From: Leptobrachium leishanense
Lineage: Eukaryota; Chordata; Amphibia; Anura; Megophryidae
Assembly: GCA_009667805.1 (NCBI GenBank)
Contig: CM019065.1
Location: 153,114,101-153,178,100 of the forward strand
Direction: 5' to 3'
DNA: 64,000 nt
Part shown: positions 48,763-59,980 of the stretch, one piece after another
Layout: the number at the start of each line of letters is the position of its first letter
Numbering within the stretch: the stretch's first letter is position 1
Translations under genes and position numbers: made by a program
The notes under the pieces: generated by a model
What the model was told of the DNA's origin: nothing
Seen by the model: only the letters and a program-made list of their open reading frames with translations
The model's database searches: none

Positions 48763-49960
48763 GGTTTCCACCCCACCAGCAGGGAGCGCTCTCCCAGAAA
48801 AAAAAAAAAAAAAAAAGGAAAATATGTATTCTGGAAAAATGTATAGATGCAATCCAACACAGCTGTCAGCCCTAAAAAGAGTAAAAATAAAAGACTACAA
48901 ATTGAAAAATACTAACAAAAAAAATAAATATTTATTCAAGAGCGAACAAAGTTCATCAATAACGCAAAAAAACAAAAATACCGCAAACTCCTGAATAAAG
49001 TAGTTTGACCTCCTCAAAGTGCTCTTCTCCCCAGCCCTAAAACCGACAGCCCACGGGTGACCCCCTCAACAGTCTCCCACCCCCCCTTTACAGTTCACAT
49101 CCAGCCTGACTACCCACTTCCTACACTGCACAGCCCCAACCTCACAGCACAGGGTCTCAGCCCCCCCACCCCAGTGCCCATGCAGCCTCTCCCCCCATAA
49201 CACCACACAGCCTCCCCCCCCCCCCCACTGCACAGCCAGGCTTCTTCCCCCCCCCCCCTTCCTCTCAGAGCAAACTTCCTGCAGGCTCCTTAGGAATGAG
49301 ATGTTTTCTTTCTGCAACAGAATGTCTTTTGTATGTTACAATCTGCTCTGCATTGCCCCCCCCCCCGATCAACCCAAATATATATAGAAACGTATAAAAA
49401 CAAAAAAAACCACAAAACTCTAAAAAGGAGGTCCAGAAATCAAATGTGGGAGACAAAAAAAAAAAACAACAAACACTCCTGATCCCACCTTTAAAATCCA
49501 ATGCAACCAAACAACTACCCCAAAACTGCAGTCAAGTTCCTTTCCTTGTGTTCTTCAATCTGTCTCTTTCCCACAGCAATCCAGGAATAAAAGGTGGCGA
49601 GAAGGTGGGTGCCAAAAGTCTGAACTTTCTCCAAAAGTTTGTAGCACAATACAAAGAGAGAGAGAGAAAAAAAATCTCAGCTCCAGAAAGAGTGCACAGA
49701 TTTCCCCAGTGTCAGGAGGAAGAGGAGCCTTCTCCAGCTAAAAGTCCTCTTCTTGTCAAGTTGTCCTGTCTTGATGTGTGGGGGGCTGGTTTGATTTGGG
49801 GGAGGACATGTGATGCTGCCCTTGCCTGCTGGAAACCCTGTTCCTTTCCTGGGCAAACTGCTAATGCAGACCTGCAGGAGCAGGATCCCCAGCCAGAATA
49901 CAGGGGAGGAGTCTGCACATGCAAACTGACACTTATTTAAAAAGATCTACTCAATGGACA
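48763..49960 (-). promoter_or_regulatory. tcf7l1: Presumed tcf7l1 5' leader and promoter region
   Basis: Upstream of the ATG on the coding strand there are a T18 tract (48798-48815), then G11-G13 runs (49214-49226, 49247-49258, 49356-49366), then leader-like text at about 49450-49900 with 'ctctctctctc'. At 49931-49944 the coding strand reads TTTTTAAATAAGT, a weak TATA-like word, next to an octamer-like ATGCAAAC on the plus strand (49919-49926). The transcription start is not defined by sequence alone. The T18 tract ending in GGGAG|AG 30 bases before the ATG could be an acceptor for a 5' UTR intron. Confidence 0.4.
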
Positions 49961-50723
49961 ATTGAGGGAATGGGGCCAGGGTTAACCCTTCTGCTGCTGG
50001 AATGGGAATGCAAGGGGGAGGGTGGGCTGCCTAGTTTAACCCTTCTACCGCCAGATCCCTTTCAGATCCTGGAAATTTAACTTATCAACATTTGTTAAAA
50101 CAAAAACACACATTACTTTGCAAGACAGGGGATTGATCTTGCAAATTGAAGAAATTTACTTTTCAGACCACAGGGATCTTATCAATTAGCTCTAACAATG
50201 GCTTCTGGAAAGGGAATGGTATATTGATTTATGGTGGGTAGACCTGGGCTTTTTCTCCTAGTCTGTACACTGGCTGCTCTTATTCTGTGAATGCCAAGAG
50301 AGGTGATTCATCTGCTCTCCTCCCCATCAGTCATATTCTGTTGCTGGTGATAAATTGATTACTTACTGGTTTACCTCCTAAAGCCTTTATATACTATAAT
50401 GAAATAAGTAACATTTAATTCCAGTTTATCATTCACTCTATATAATCTAAAATTTCTTTAAAAGCTCGGATATCAATATTTCCAGGTTACCATTTTTTTT
50501 TTAATATCTATATCTGATTAAAGATATCCCTGTGCTAGTCAAAACAAAAGTTGCCATTACCAAACCCAATGGAGGATGCAGCACAATGGTGGCTAACCTT
50601 CGTATCTCAGATTATTCAGCAGGTGTCCCATAATGCTGCACCATTTTTAAGGTTGGCTGTGCATCATGGGATATGTAGTTCTAGGCACCTACCTATTGTA
50701 GCTCTAGATTTTATTTTATTTTT
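49961..50723. other. Upstream flank, unclassified
   Basis: No gene seen. At 50630-50690 'gtgcatcatgggatatgtag' belongs to the old repeat also found in the palindrome at 60095-60520. Confidence 0.4.
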
Positions 50724-50924
50724 TTAGAAAGTATTTTACCAGGAAGGATACATTGAGATTTCTCTCGTTTTCAAGTATGTCCTGGGTGGCGAGTATGTAC
50801 CGTTAGGTGTCTTGCCCAGAGACACTTACTGGAGAGGTGCTCTTGCTGGGATCGAACCCATGTCTCCACAGGCTCTCTCCATGCAGAGCAGTGATGTTAC
50901 CTCTACTCCACCCAGCCGATACAG
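50724..50924 (-). mobile_element. tRNA-derived SINE, near full length
   Basis: Same structure as 40342-40540. The 72-nt tRNA-like head is at 50845-50916 on the minus strand (box B GGGTTCGATCCC, end stem GCTGGG/CCCAGC), the middle reads 'gtctctgggcaagacaccta', and the tail ends in an A/T-rich stretch near 50724. The two copies are highly similar, suggesting fairly recent activity. Confidence 0.82.
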
Positions 50925-51454
50925 ATTGCTTTTATCCCCCCTTCATTTTGCTTTACTCGCTTCATATTATAACCTGCCATGGCGGTGCTATACAGATGAT
51001 GATTAGAATAATAATTGTATTAATCCTCAGAATGATGAGAGACCGGGTTGGCGCTGCTGTGGAAAGAACCTTTGGTCCTGACGTCTGAAGAGTGTCCACA
51101 TTTTGGCACATGAACCGAGTAATGATTCTAAATATTTATGGATTAATCGGAACAATGGCAGCCATGCAGAATGAATCATTCATAAGAGGCCTGCTTGCAA
51201 GAAACATTTTCAGTTTTATTTTTATTTTATTTTTTTGCTTATGGGAAATGGGTGAGAAATAAGAACTTTTGATTTTCCTTTTTTTTTTTTTTGCAAATAT
51301 TTTACCAGCGAGTCATTTAATCATTTAAAGAGGCGGCGAATGCCTCTGGTAAAGTGGCCTAGAGATAGAGTGAAATGCGTGATTGTTTTTGGAAAGATTT
51401 TGTGTAGTAGGAAAGGCCAAGAGAGTGGGGGGCAGATGTGGCATAGGACACTAT
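50925..51454. other. Upstream flank, unclassified
   Basis: No gene or repeat recognised, apart from T-rich runs and possibly a tail relic at about 51294-51310 ('aaatattttaccagcgag'). Confidence 0.35.
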
Positions 51455-51670
51455 CGGGGTTATTCAGAGAGAGGTGAAAAGCAGGAGAATGACTGGAGAA
51501 TGAAAAATTCTAGGTCAAAATAGCCAAACCAGAAAAATTCTCCCTTTCATCTCTAGGTCAAATTAGCCGATTTGGAAAGTGAGATGAAAGGGAGGGTTTG
51601 GCTATTTTGACCTAGAATTTTCCATTCTCCAGTCATTCTCCTGCTTTTCACCGCTCTCTGAATAATCCTG
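51455..51670. mobile_element. Palindromic MITE, family D, with expanded loop
   Basis: Arms 'gaaaaattctaggtcaaaat' and 'attttgacctagaattttcc', with an extra internal 'tctaggtcaaattagccgat' block, so the loop region is partly duplicated. Ends CGGGGTTATTCAGAGAG and inverted CAGGATTATTCAGAGAG. Confidence 0.75.
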
Positions 51671-53063
51671 TATGTTGGCACGGGTAGCATGCAGTGTGTT
51701 ATGTATATAGCCGAGACTGCGTTGCTGGCAGAATAAGAACATGGCACTCTCTATGTTGGAAGAGAAAAGAGCAAACTGCTGCAAGCCAATATAATCCTGC
51801 CAGTCTGTTAACCAGGAATAATACCCTCTGAATCTTAATGCCCGTCTCTGTGCCCCTTAGTCTTCCCGTCTTTGTGGAAGTCATTCTGTTTGTCCCCTTT
51901 ATTCCACAAGGCAGCAGTTGTGAAACTATGTAAGGCACATAAAGGCCCCCCTCACCCCCTTCTAGGAGGCAGGCTACACACAGTGGGTTCTCTCTGCATG
52001 CCTGCCATGCTGAGCTAACAAGGGAGGGGCACAGACCCCCCAACACTACTCAATTTACTCTTTCTGTCTGTCCCTAATGCTACACCCTCCCAACCTCAGC
52101 CCCATTCTACCTCCCTTTTCTCCTTCTTCAACAACCATTCTCCTCCTTCTCTCCAACCCAAGCTCTCAGGGAGGGGCCTTCAAATCTGTCAGCATCTTAT
52201 CCAGAGCTGGAAAGAAAGTGACAGAAAACAATGTTTCTTTCTTAAAAATCCCTGGAAAGAAGGGGGGGGGGGACCAGGCCTCAGAATCCAGACAATTAAT
52301 CACTTGCTCACCGGGGCCTCCATCAACCCCCCCTGCTTTTCCTTCCATAATAGTAAGATACACAGATTTGCAATCTTACATGGGTTAAAATAATTGGGAG
52401 CAGAACCAAGAGAGCTGAGAACAAGAAAATGTTAAGTCCCCACAGCCTCCAGCAATGTCTACTCCGAAGGCTTGAGGCCCGCTTTTATAGTAAAGAACAA
52501 CACGAAACTTGAGACTGCATGTAAAACTAAAACACACATACAAAAAAAAAAAAAAAAATGGCCGGCACTCAATAAAATACATGTAAAAACGCAAGCACAG
52601 TCCAGAAGAGGGACACAACATTTTGAAGGTTTTTTTTAAAATGGAACAGTGACTTGTGAGGAGAAATTGCAGACTTTAATTTGAAGGCATTTGCAGCCAC
52701 AAGCCAGGAATTATAGCTCTTGTTGTACACAGTCATTCCATTTTAGGAGACCAAATGTAATTTGACTAATTGACCGCAACCTTAAAAACAAGCTTTTCAT
52801 ATTTAGTAACTGGTTACAATGCCTTTGCACTCTCTGACCTCCTATAACCGTCGTACGTTTCTGGTGGTGTGTTGCCAGATCTCTACGGCAGCCGTTACAC
52901 GGTTGTTTTGGAGCTTATACTTGTGAGAAAAGGATACACGCTATCAAATGGATTCAGGAGGGCGATGACCACAATCCGTCAAGAAAAATCCACTCGTATT
53001 TTTGGCATTTTTTTAACCATATGGTTTGGATAATTAGCGAGGCTTGTGGTTGTCCAGACACTA
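51671..53063. other. Upstream flank, unclassified
   Basis: No gene supported. G10 at about 52264-52273 and A17 at about 52542-52558. Frames of about 100-115 codons (51699-52046, 52077-52388) have no domain signal. Confidence 0.4.
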
Positions 53064-53844
53064 TAGGGTTTATTCAGAGAGCACCGAAATTTCAGTGCAC
53101 TTCGGTGAGTTCAATTCGACGACCATGTGGTGAATTCGGCATTGAGTGCGCCTAATTTACCCACCAAACGCATCCAATAAACTGCCAAACGCAGCCACAA
53201 ACCTGCTGAATGACTGACCAATCGCCAAACAGACAACTGAACGACGCCGTCCAACCACCTAAAAAAGCCGACCAACCGCCGAACAGGGGTAATAAAGAAA
53301 AAAGAAACTGCAACTTTTAAAAGGCATTTTTTAAAAAAAAATGACGCACAAAATTAATGTATAAGGTCCTATGAAGAACAATAAAAAGGTCTGTTACAGA
53401 CTAAAGAAAAAAAACACCTAAAATATAAAATGAATAAAAGAGACATTTTGCTGTAAACAAAAAGCATAAATGGTTGAATAAAATTTTTATATAAACGGGT
53501 AAATTATTTTACATCGAAAACTATGGGATTTGCCTGTTTAAACCTGACGAACAAAACCACCGAAAAGCTGTTCATATTTCGCTGCTCCCTGAATAGATTA
53601 ACCGTTACTTCTCTAGGGGGGGGGGTTCATTGCCACCAAATTGAACCGTATTTCATTGGCAGTTCAATTTTATTTATTTATAAAAAGGACTTTACCAAGA
53701 AGGATACATTGAGATTTCGCTCGTTTCAAGAACATTGAAATTGGCGAATTGCAAGCTTTTTGAGTAGCCGAAATTGCACCGTATGGGGAAATTCATTGTT
53801 CGGTGCAATTTGGGGAGAAGTTCGACTCGCTTTGAATAACCCCT
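53064..53844. mobile_element. Non-autonomous element, family E
   Basis: Ends TAGGGTTTATTCAGAGAGC and inverted AGGGGTTATTCAAAGCGAG, with TA on each side (53062-53063 and 53845-53846). Inside the ends lies repeated 'caccgaaat'/'aattcggtg'-type text. The body aligns with a degraded copy at about 5125-5730 ('aataaaaaggtctgttacag'). A SINE tail (53660-53735) is inserted near the right end. The terminal AGGGTTTATTCAGAGAG resembles family D. Confidence 0.7.
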
Positions 53845-54039
53845 TAAGAGAAGCATCTTCCTTCCATTGATATTGGAGGCATTTAGTGGACAATGAACAA
53901 GTACAATGGCTTTGTACGCTTTTGTGAATTCTTCAGATTGCCACCACATCTTCTGTAAAGTCAGGGGGAATTTCAACCAGGTGACAACCACATACACCAA
54001 GCAAACTCAATCACGGTTATTTGGCAATCCAGGAATTTT
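53845..54039. other. Upstream flank, unclassified
   Basis: Nothing recognised. Confidence 0.35.
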
Positions 54040-54190
54040 CAGTAATTAGGGAATTTCACATATTAAGCCAAAATAGCTGAAGTGGAAGGAACAAAATTCT
54101 CTATCCTAGCTAATTTTCCAGCTCATCTATTTTGGTTTAAAATGTGAAATTCCCTGGTCAATCCCCAGCAACGTGAATAAACTCTGAAAC
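54040..54190. repeat. Old palindromic repeat, possible relative of family D
   Basis: 'agggaatttcacatattaag' and later 'aatgtgaaattccctggtca' form inverted arms around 'ccaaaatagctgaag'/'catctattttgg'. The layout resembles family D but the sequence has diverged. Confidence 0.5.
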
Positions 54191-54475
54191 CTCACAATTA
54201 TTTACAGACGATGTTGCGTGATTTATGTCACAGATTGTTACGCTATTTTTTCCATAGTATCAGGTGTCACTCAGGCTACATATTCATTTTCTTCTCCACA
54301 ACATGCCTTAAGGAATGCCATATGTTTTTAAATGTGGTCTTTAGCAAACTGTAAATTGTCTTTCATATATCAGCACGGTGCAACATATAGAAAACCTTCC
54401 AGGATTATTCTTCTATAATCTCCTCTATATCATACACTTACCGTTACTTTCCCTTCATCACTGCTTGCGCTATGA

Positions 54476-54902
54476 GGCTGGGGTCAGATCAGCGCACTTT
54501 TAACGTGCGTTCTGGCGCACATAATTACGGCCGCACTAGCAGCAGATGACGGGCAATGACGGCCAATATACGATGTACGCCGCACAACAGTCCGTCCGTG
54601 CAACGCAAGTGGAATTTGAGCGCATTTTTCTGAGAACGCTGAACCGCTAGTACTGACGTACTGAGTGCGCAGCTGCGGCATAGTGGCGTGTGTGCGTGAT
54701 TAGGAGATGTCAGACACTGCTAATATCCAGCCTACATAACGTCCAGACGCAAAAAGAGTTTTATTGATGATCCGTACAAAATCACGCCCGAAAATGCGCG
54801 TTGTCTGACCGATTTTTGCGCATTCCGTGAAAAAATACGACGATGCGTTCGGACGCACTTTTTCACGCTCGCGGGGAAAAATGCTTTCGTCTGACCCTAG
54901 CC
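54476..54902. mobile_element. PIF/Harbinger-like element, family B
   Basis: Ends GGCTGGGGTCAGATCAGCGC and inverted GGCTAGGGTCAGACGAAAGC. Flanks are TGA and TTA. The interior aligns with 57524-57949 over its length. Non-coding, 427 bp. Confidence 0.8.
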
Positions 54903-54905
54903 TTA

Positions 54906-55146
54906 GTCTATGTGACATTCAAAACAGGACTTTCTTTAAAAAAAAAAAAGTATTATTTTGGCCATTCAGTACATTGATGACTCCTTCACACAACATTCTT
55001 TAATCTAGGGATCAGTAACTGTGGCCCACCAAACTACATTTCCCATGAGACTCTGCTAATGTAATGGGAGGCATAGCATCAAGGAAGGGATTATTCCCAA
55101 AGTACCATTGATTCTCCAAAGTTCACAATCGAGTTGTTGCAAATAC
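54906..55146. other. Upstream flank with old repeat relic
   Basis: 'aactacatttcccatgagac' (about 55034) belongs to the same old repeat as the palindrome at 60095-60520. No gene. Confidence 0.45.
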
Positions 55147-55600
55147 TATCAGGTCTAGTCACTAAAAGGTGAAACTCAGGAGAAGAGAACAATGTAGACC
55201 AAATAGCCGACTTGGAAAGTGAGATAAATGGGAGAATATTCTGGTTTGGCCATTTTGACCTACAGGGTTATTCAGAGAGAGGTGAAAAGCAGGAGAATGA
55301 CTGGAGAAGTGAAAATTCTAGGTCAAAATAGCCAAACCAAAAAAAATTCTCCGATTTATCTCACTTTCCAAATCAGCTATTTTGACCTAGCATTTTCACT
55401 TCTCCAGTCATTCTCCTGGTTTTCACCTCTCTCTGAATTTATTTATTTATTTATAAAGGATTTTACCAGGAAGGATACATTGAGATTTCTCTCGTTTTCA
55501 AGTATGTCCTGGGTTCAAGAACATTGAATAACTCTGCAAGAAGAATTTTCACTTCTCCAGTCATTCTCCTGAGTTTCACCTTTAGCGAATAGACTTGCAA
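55147..55600. mobile_element. Nested insertions: SINE tail in family D in family D
   Basis: The outer element starts CAGGTCTAGTCACTAAAAGG (about 55151) and reads up to TTTTGACCTA (55262). A second palindrome starts CAGGGTTATTCAGAGAG (55263). At its right end a SINE tail (about 55438-55525) interrupts CTCTCTGAAT, with TGAAT repeated after the tail (55524-55528). The outer element's right arm resumes with GAATTTTCACTTCTCCAG (about 55543) and ends near 55590. The outer element is therefore oldest and the SINE tail youngest. Confidence 0.8.
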
Positions 55601-55790
55601 TTCTATTCGATAAAAGGTGAAATGCTGAAGAATTACCTTGAAGTGAAAATTCTAGGTAAAAATAGCCAAACCAGAAAAATTCTCCCATTTATCTCATTTT
55701 CCAATTCAGCTATTTGGTCTTGATTGGATCTATTCACTAAAAGGTGAAACGCAGGAGAAGAGAACATTGTATGAACCACAGCTATTCAGA
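55600..55790. mobile_element. Rearranged family D remnant
   Basis: 'ttctattcgataaaaggtga', 'agtgaaaattctaggtaaaa' and, further on, 'tctattcactaaaaggtgaa' occur in direct orientation, so at least two partial copies are joined. Confidence 0.6.
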
Positions 55791-55919
55791 GAAGCAAAAT
55801 TCAACCACGGAAGATGAAAATGCTTTAAACAAGTCTACGTGTCTTCGTTAATACGCAAGCATGTCCCATCTAAACAACTCCAGTCAGCAGGTGATCTCCT
55901 CCTGTCATCTGTCTACACG

Positions 55920-56320
55920 CGCACGGCCATCAATAGGCAGCTCCGGTCCTGTGGAATGACTTGCCTCGCCCTATCAAACTCTCCCCTAATCTTCAGGCAT
56001 TCAAGAAATCCCTCAAAACCCATCTCTTCAGATTAGCGTACCACATCACTAATGCAACTCATCCCTCTGCTCACCTACTCACTCATGATTGAAGCTGCTT
56101 CTATGGCCCCACCGTTCCCAAACCACTGGCACTAATGATCCTGACATCCAGTAAAACTCCCCTTGTCTTCCTCAACCAGAATCCCTCTAGATTGTAAACT
56201 CCTATGAGCAGGCTCCTCTACACCTCGTTTCCGTCCTATGTCCCTTTACCTCGTTCCCTTTGGTTATTGTAAAGCGCCCCGGAAACTGTTGGCGATATAT
56301 AAATGATGACAATAATAATA
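55920..56320 (+). pseudogene. L2-type LINE 3' end: reverse transcriptase C-terminus plus 3' UTR
   Basis: A plus frame reads LWNDLPRPIKLSPNLQAF then KKSLKTHLFRLAYH and stops at TGA (56090-56092). The 'WNxLP ... F(K/R)xxLKTHLF' signature marks the C-terminus of L2-type non-LTR retrotransposon ORF2. It is followed by the tail 'gattgtaaactcctatgagc ... gttggcgatatataaatgat' and an AAT repeat. This copy links the many short tails in the window to an L2-type LINE. Truncated, no catalytic domain. Confidence 0.85.
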
Positions 56321-57310
56321 ATGAACAATGGTGAACAACAGGATGACCGTTATTCTTCTGCAGAAGAAACCCGATGCAGCTAGTCGGCTTTTACTGCTGT
56401 TCCACTGTTATTTACAACAACGGTGAATATATTTTGGTGATTATAATGTGGCGATAGTCCTTGAACTCCGTTAGAAACAACAGTGCAAAGAACAGTAAAA
56501 CCAATGCGGAACAACAACTGAAACGGTGAAAACTACACTGAACAATTCCGGCAGAAACAATGGTGAAAGCTACAGTGGAGCATACCTAGATAGGAAATTC
56601 ACTGCAGTTTGACTAAAACACTGGAAGTTAAGGGGCTCTTTCTGCTAGAATTCTCCATATGGGAAAAATTTATGTTAATTTTATGTTTTATACTACAGCA
56701 CTGCAGAATAGGTTGGTGCTTTAATAATTGAAAAAGACTCTTTACGTATAAGTCTGGGAAAGAGGAGTCTTCCACTGCAGTATCTCAAGTGTTTTAAGTT
56801 CCCTAGGGTTAGACTTAATACCTGAGAGCTCGGATAAGGAGGGAGGCTCAGGTGAGTCAGAGTTTGGCATTATGGTTTGAGTAGGAGTAATGAAGCATGT
56901 ATTAGAATACAACTAACCACTGAAGAATGTGACTAGAACAATTCATCATCGGAATGTATGCGGGTTTAAAGGATATTCTAGTGCTGTTCAATTGTACCAT
57001 AAATGTATTCTATCTACTACTATCTGCATCATGCGGTCTTTAGGTTTGTTTTTTTTAGCCCCTTAAGGACCAATGACGTAACTGTTACGTCATAAATGCA
57101 TAGACTTTAAAGACCCTTGGACCTTGCCAAATACTGATTTATTACCTTTTTGCTAAAAAAACAATAATAATAAATAATAGAACAGCGTACCTTTTTTTTG
57201 TTTGTCAGCTGCATTTTCGGTCTCTTACTCTGTAACCTGATATCAATGCACAGAACAGCATAAACTCTCCCTCCCCACTGTGAAGAGGAAGAGAAGGAGC
57301 AGAAATCAAA
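56321..57310. other. Upstream flank, unclassified; two repeat relics
   Basis: An L2-type tail relic lies at about 56690-56735 ('actgcagaataggttggtgc'). A piggyBac-like end CCCCTTAAGGACCAATGACG starts at about 57060, including a short palindrome 'atgacgtaactgttacgtca'. No gene. Confidence 0.45.
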
Positions 57311-57490
57311 CAGGGTTATTCAGAGAGAGGTGAAAAGCAGGAGAATGACTGGAGAATGAAAAATTCTAGGTCAGAATAGCCAAACCAGAAAAATTCTCCC
57401 ATTCCTCACTTTCCAAATCGGCTATTTTGACCTAGAATTTTTCATTCTCCAGCCATTCTCCTGCTTTTCACCGCTGTCTGAATAACCCTG
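57311..57490. mobile_element. Palindromic MITE, family D
   Basis: CAGGGTTATTCAGAGAG at both ends (inverted on the right, one mismatch); arms match almost base for base around 'tctcccattcctcacttt'. Confidence 0.85.
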
Positions 57491-57523
57491 AAAGTCTGCA
57501 GTATCACAAAGGCTGCTGAATAA

Positions 57524-57949
57524 GGCTAGGGTCAGACTGAGGCAGTGCGAACGCGCGTGCAGGCGCACTTAATCACGGCCCTAGTAGCAGCAAATGCCGG
57601 GCAATGACGGCCAATATACGAAGTACGGTCGCACAAAAGTCCGGCTGCGCAACGCAAGTGGCAAACGAACGCATTTTGTCGAGAACGTAAAACCGGTAGT
57701 ACGGTTGTACAGAGTGCGCTGCGTCCGCTAGAGGCGTGTGTGCGTGAATTGGAGATGTCAGACACTGCTAATGTCCGGCCAACATAACGTCCAGATGCAC
57801 AAAGTGTTTTATTGATGATCCGTACAAAATCACGGACGCAAATGCGCATAGTATGACCGCTATCACGTACTCCGTGAAAAAAATGCGTCCATTCGTTCGA
57901 ACGCACTTTTTCACAGACAACGTGAAAATGCGTTCGTCTGACCCTAGCC
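57524..57949. mobile_element. PIF/Harbinger-like element, family B, clean copy
   Basis: TAA flanks both ends (57521-57523 and 57950-57952). Ends GGCTAGGGTCAGACTGAGGC and inverted GGCTAGGGTCAGACGAACGC. 426 bp and non-coding; the 124-codon minus frame inside is an artefact. The middle block 'gcgctgcgtccgctag' is shared with family A ('gtgcgccacgtccgcatag'), so A and B are related. Confidence 0.88.
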
Positions 57950-57952
57950 TAA

Positions 57953-58601
57953 ATAGTAGTTTCAACTGCTATAATGCTTATTTTACCAGACTGCATTTAT
58001 TAAAGCTTACTTTAAAGCCAGCTAGAATGACCCTTTAGCTTGTCATTTACTCTTCATAAATCAATGTTCAGCAGAAATCGTTTAGCTTGGTGTTCTGCAA
58101 AGATGTAGGAATCGAGTAAAATATATGAAAAAACAAACCGTAGTTGCAGTGTCAACTCCGAGTCGTGAAAGGATAGGTGCCGTCTGATTTATTTGCTTAT
58201 TTGCATTTTAAACCCTTGTTCCAGACAATATGAGTTCAATGCGCTTTTGTGGCAATGCATTTTTAACTTTGTGCCATATCATTTTGCCAATAACAAAGCA
58301 CATCTGTCATTAGGTCTTTTCAGACTGCAGAGTACCCCTTTGAGGTCATCTTGTAGCAAAGTCCTACTTGTTCGGATTATGAAGCGCTTCTCCTCCCCCT
58401 CCTAGTAAAACACTTGGCAGGGCAGAATACTCTATACCTTGCTGTGTCATTTGCTTCAGGCAGTTTCCTTTATCAAAATACTTACAGGTGAAAGGAACAA
58501 AATCTCTCAGTCTTTTCAGTGGAGGGTGAACTCCTAAGAACAAGCTAATCAGGGTTTGGGGGCCAGGAGGGGAATTCAAGAGCCACATTATCCAAGCTTA
58601 A
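57953..58601. other. Upstream flank, unclassified
   Basis: No supported feature up to the TTAA target at 58598-58601. Confidence 0.35.
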
Positions 58602-58855
58602 CCCTTTCACTGCTGAGGACATGTGGGGAACAGCCTTATTGACTCCTAAGGAAAGATAGGGGTTTGTTTGAACCCGATATCTCCCGACTGTTTTCAGCTA
58701 GCAGGGTTATGTTTGGTATCATTAGAAAAGGCCAGAGCATGGCCTTTCCAGTGATACCAAACATGGCCATGTTTAAAGTAAAGAAACAAAATAACAATAA
58801 AAAAAAAAAAAAAAAGTGTTTTTTTAAAACGTGAAATGGCTCAGCAGTGAAGGGG
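58602..58855. mobile_element. piggyBac-like MITE
   Basis: TTAA at 58598-58601 and 58856-58859. Ends CCCTTTCACTGCTGAGGAC and inverted CCCCTTCACTGCTGAGCCA. The interior has a palindrome around 'tttggtatcattagaaaagg' / 'cctttccagtgataccaaa', a motif also present in 23508-24698. 254 bp, non-coding, contains an A17 run. Confidence 0.88.
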
Positions 58856-58859
58856 TTAA

Positions 58860-59538
58860 AAATACAAATTCTGAGGTGTGCGTCTACACAAACATAAAAC
58901 TATGTGCTGAAAAGAACATTATGCAAAAAAAATTACCTTTTTCAGTCTCCCCATAAATAATTTGCAGATGTTGCCGATACCGTCTGCCCAATTATTTTTT
59001 TAATCTTTGTTGTATTTCAGTTTATATGCTCACCTTTTGAACAACGGCGCTGGGCTGCTCCTCCTCTTAAGCTTTCATATTTTGGAAACACTGAAGTAAC
59101 TTTCTACGCAGGAAAGTTACATACGGGACATAATTTGCTTAAGTTTCGTACACAAATTGCCTATCCTGGGTGAGATCTTATGGACGGCTGCTGTGTCCCT
59201 GAACGCTCGCAGCTGCGAGTGTTTGGTAGGCAGGATAATGTCATCGCACAGAGCATGTGGACATCATTGGTCCCTGACATGCAGGATATTGAATATCTGC
59301 TGAGTGACAACTGAGCAAGTCGTAAAAGGCTTCCACTTCACACAGCTGAACCAGACAAACGGGACAGGGCAACCCACGCAGCCTGATCACTTTAACAAAC
59401 TAAAGTGGTCATAGAACATCGAGTTACCCTTTAAAAACTAAACTAGAGATGAAATTTGAATGCCTCGGGCGTCTTTACTTTGCATAAGCCCAGACTCCAT
59501 TTTCTGTGGACCACTATATGTGGCATATGGGACTCCAT
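58860..59538. other. Upstream flank, unclassified
   Basis: Unique-looking; nothing supported. Confidence 0.35.
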
Positions 59539-59707
59539 CAGGGTTATTCAGTGAGTGGTGAAAACCAGGAGAATGACTGGAGAAGTGAAAATTCTAGGTC
59601 AAAATAGCCAAACCATAAAAATTCTCCCATTTATCTCACTTTCCAAATCGGCTATTTGGTCTAGATTGTTCGTTCTCCTGGTTTTCACCTCTCTCTGAAT
59701 AACCCTG
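59539..59707. mobile_element. Palindromic MITE, family D
   Basis: Ends CAGGGTTATTCAGTGAG and inverted CAGGGTTATTCAGAGAG. Left arm 'gaaaattctaggtcaaaata'; the right arm carries the variant 'gctatttggtctagattgtt' of the second sub-type, so the two arms come from different sub-types. Confidence 0.8.
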
Positions 59708-59779
59708 CATGTTTTATGACCCATTTCAAAACTGCCCTGAGATACTTGGGGTAGCTTAAACAAACAATTGACTTAAAAT

Positions 59780-59835
59780 TTATTTGTTTATTTATTTATA
59801 AAGTATTTTCTCAGGAAGGATACATTGAGATTGTA
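59780..59835 (-). mobile_element. SINE 3'-tail fragment
   Basis: 'tttatttataaagtattttc' then 'tcaggaaggatacattgaga'. Ends abruptly at 'ttgagattg'. Confidence 0.7.
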
Positions 59836-59980
59836 AGAAAGAAAGAAAAAAAATAAGACAGATTAACTTGATTTAGACAAAAGTATAGTTAGACAGGCGA
59901 GACCAAATGCAAGTGTAAAATTGCACTGTGAAAGTGTTCTGGTCTGCTGCAATAGTATCAGTCTGCAGCAACAACTCTTA

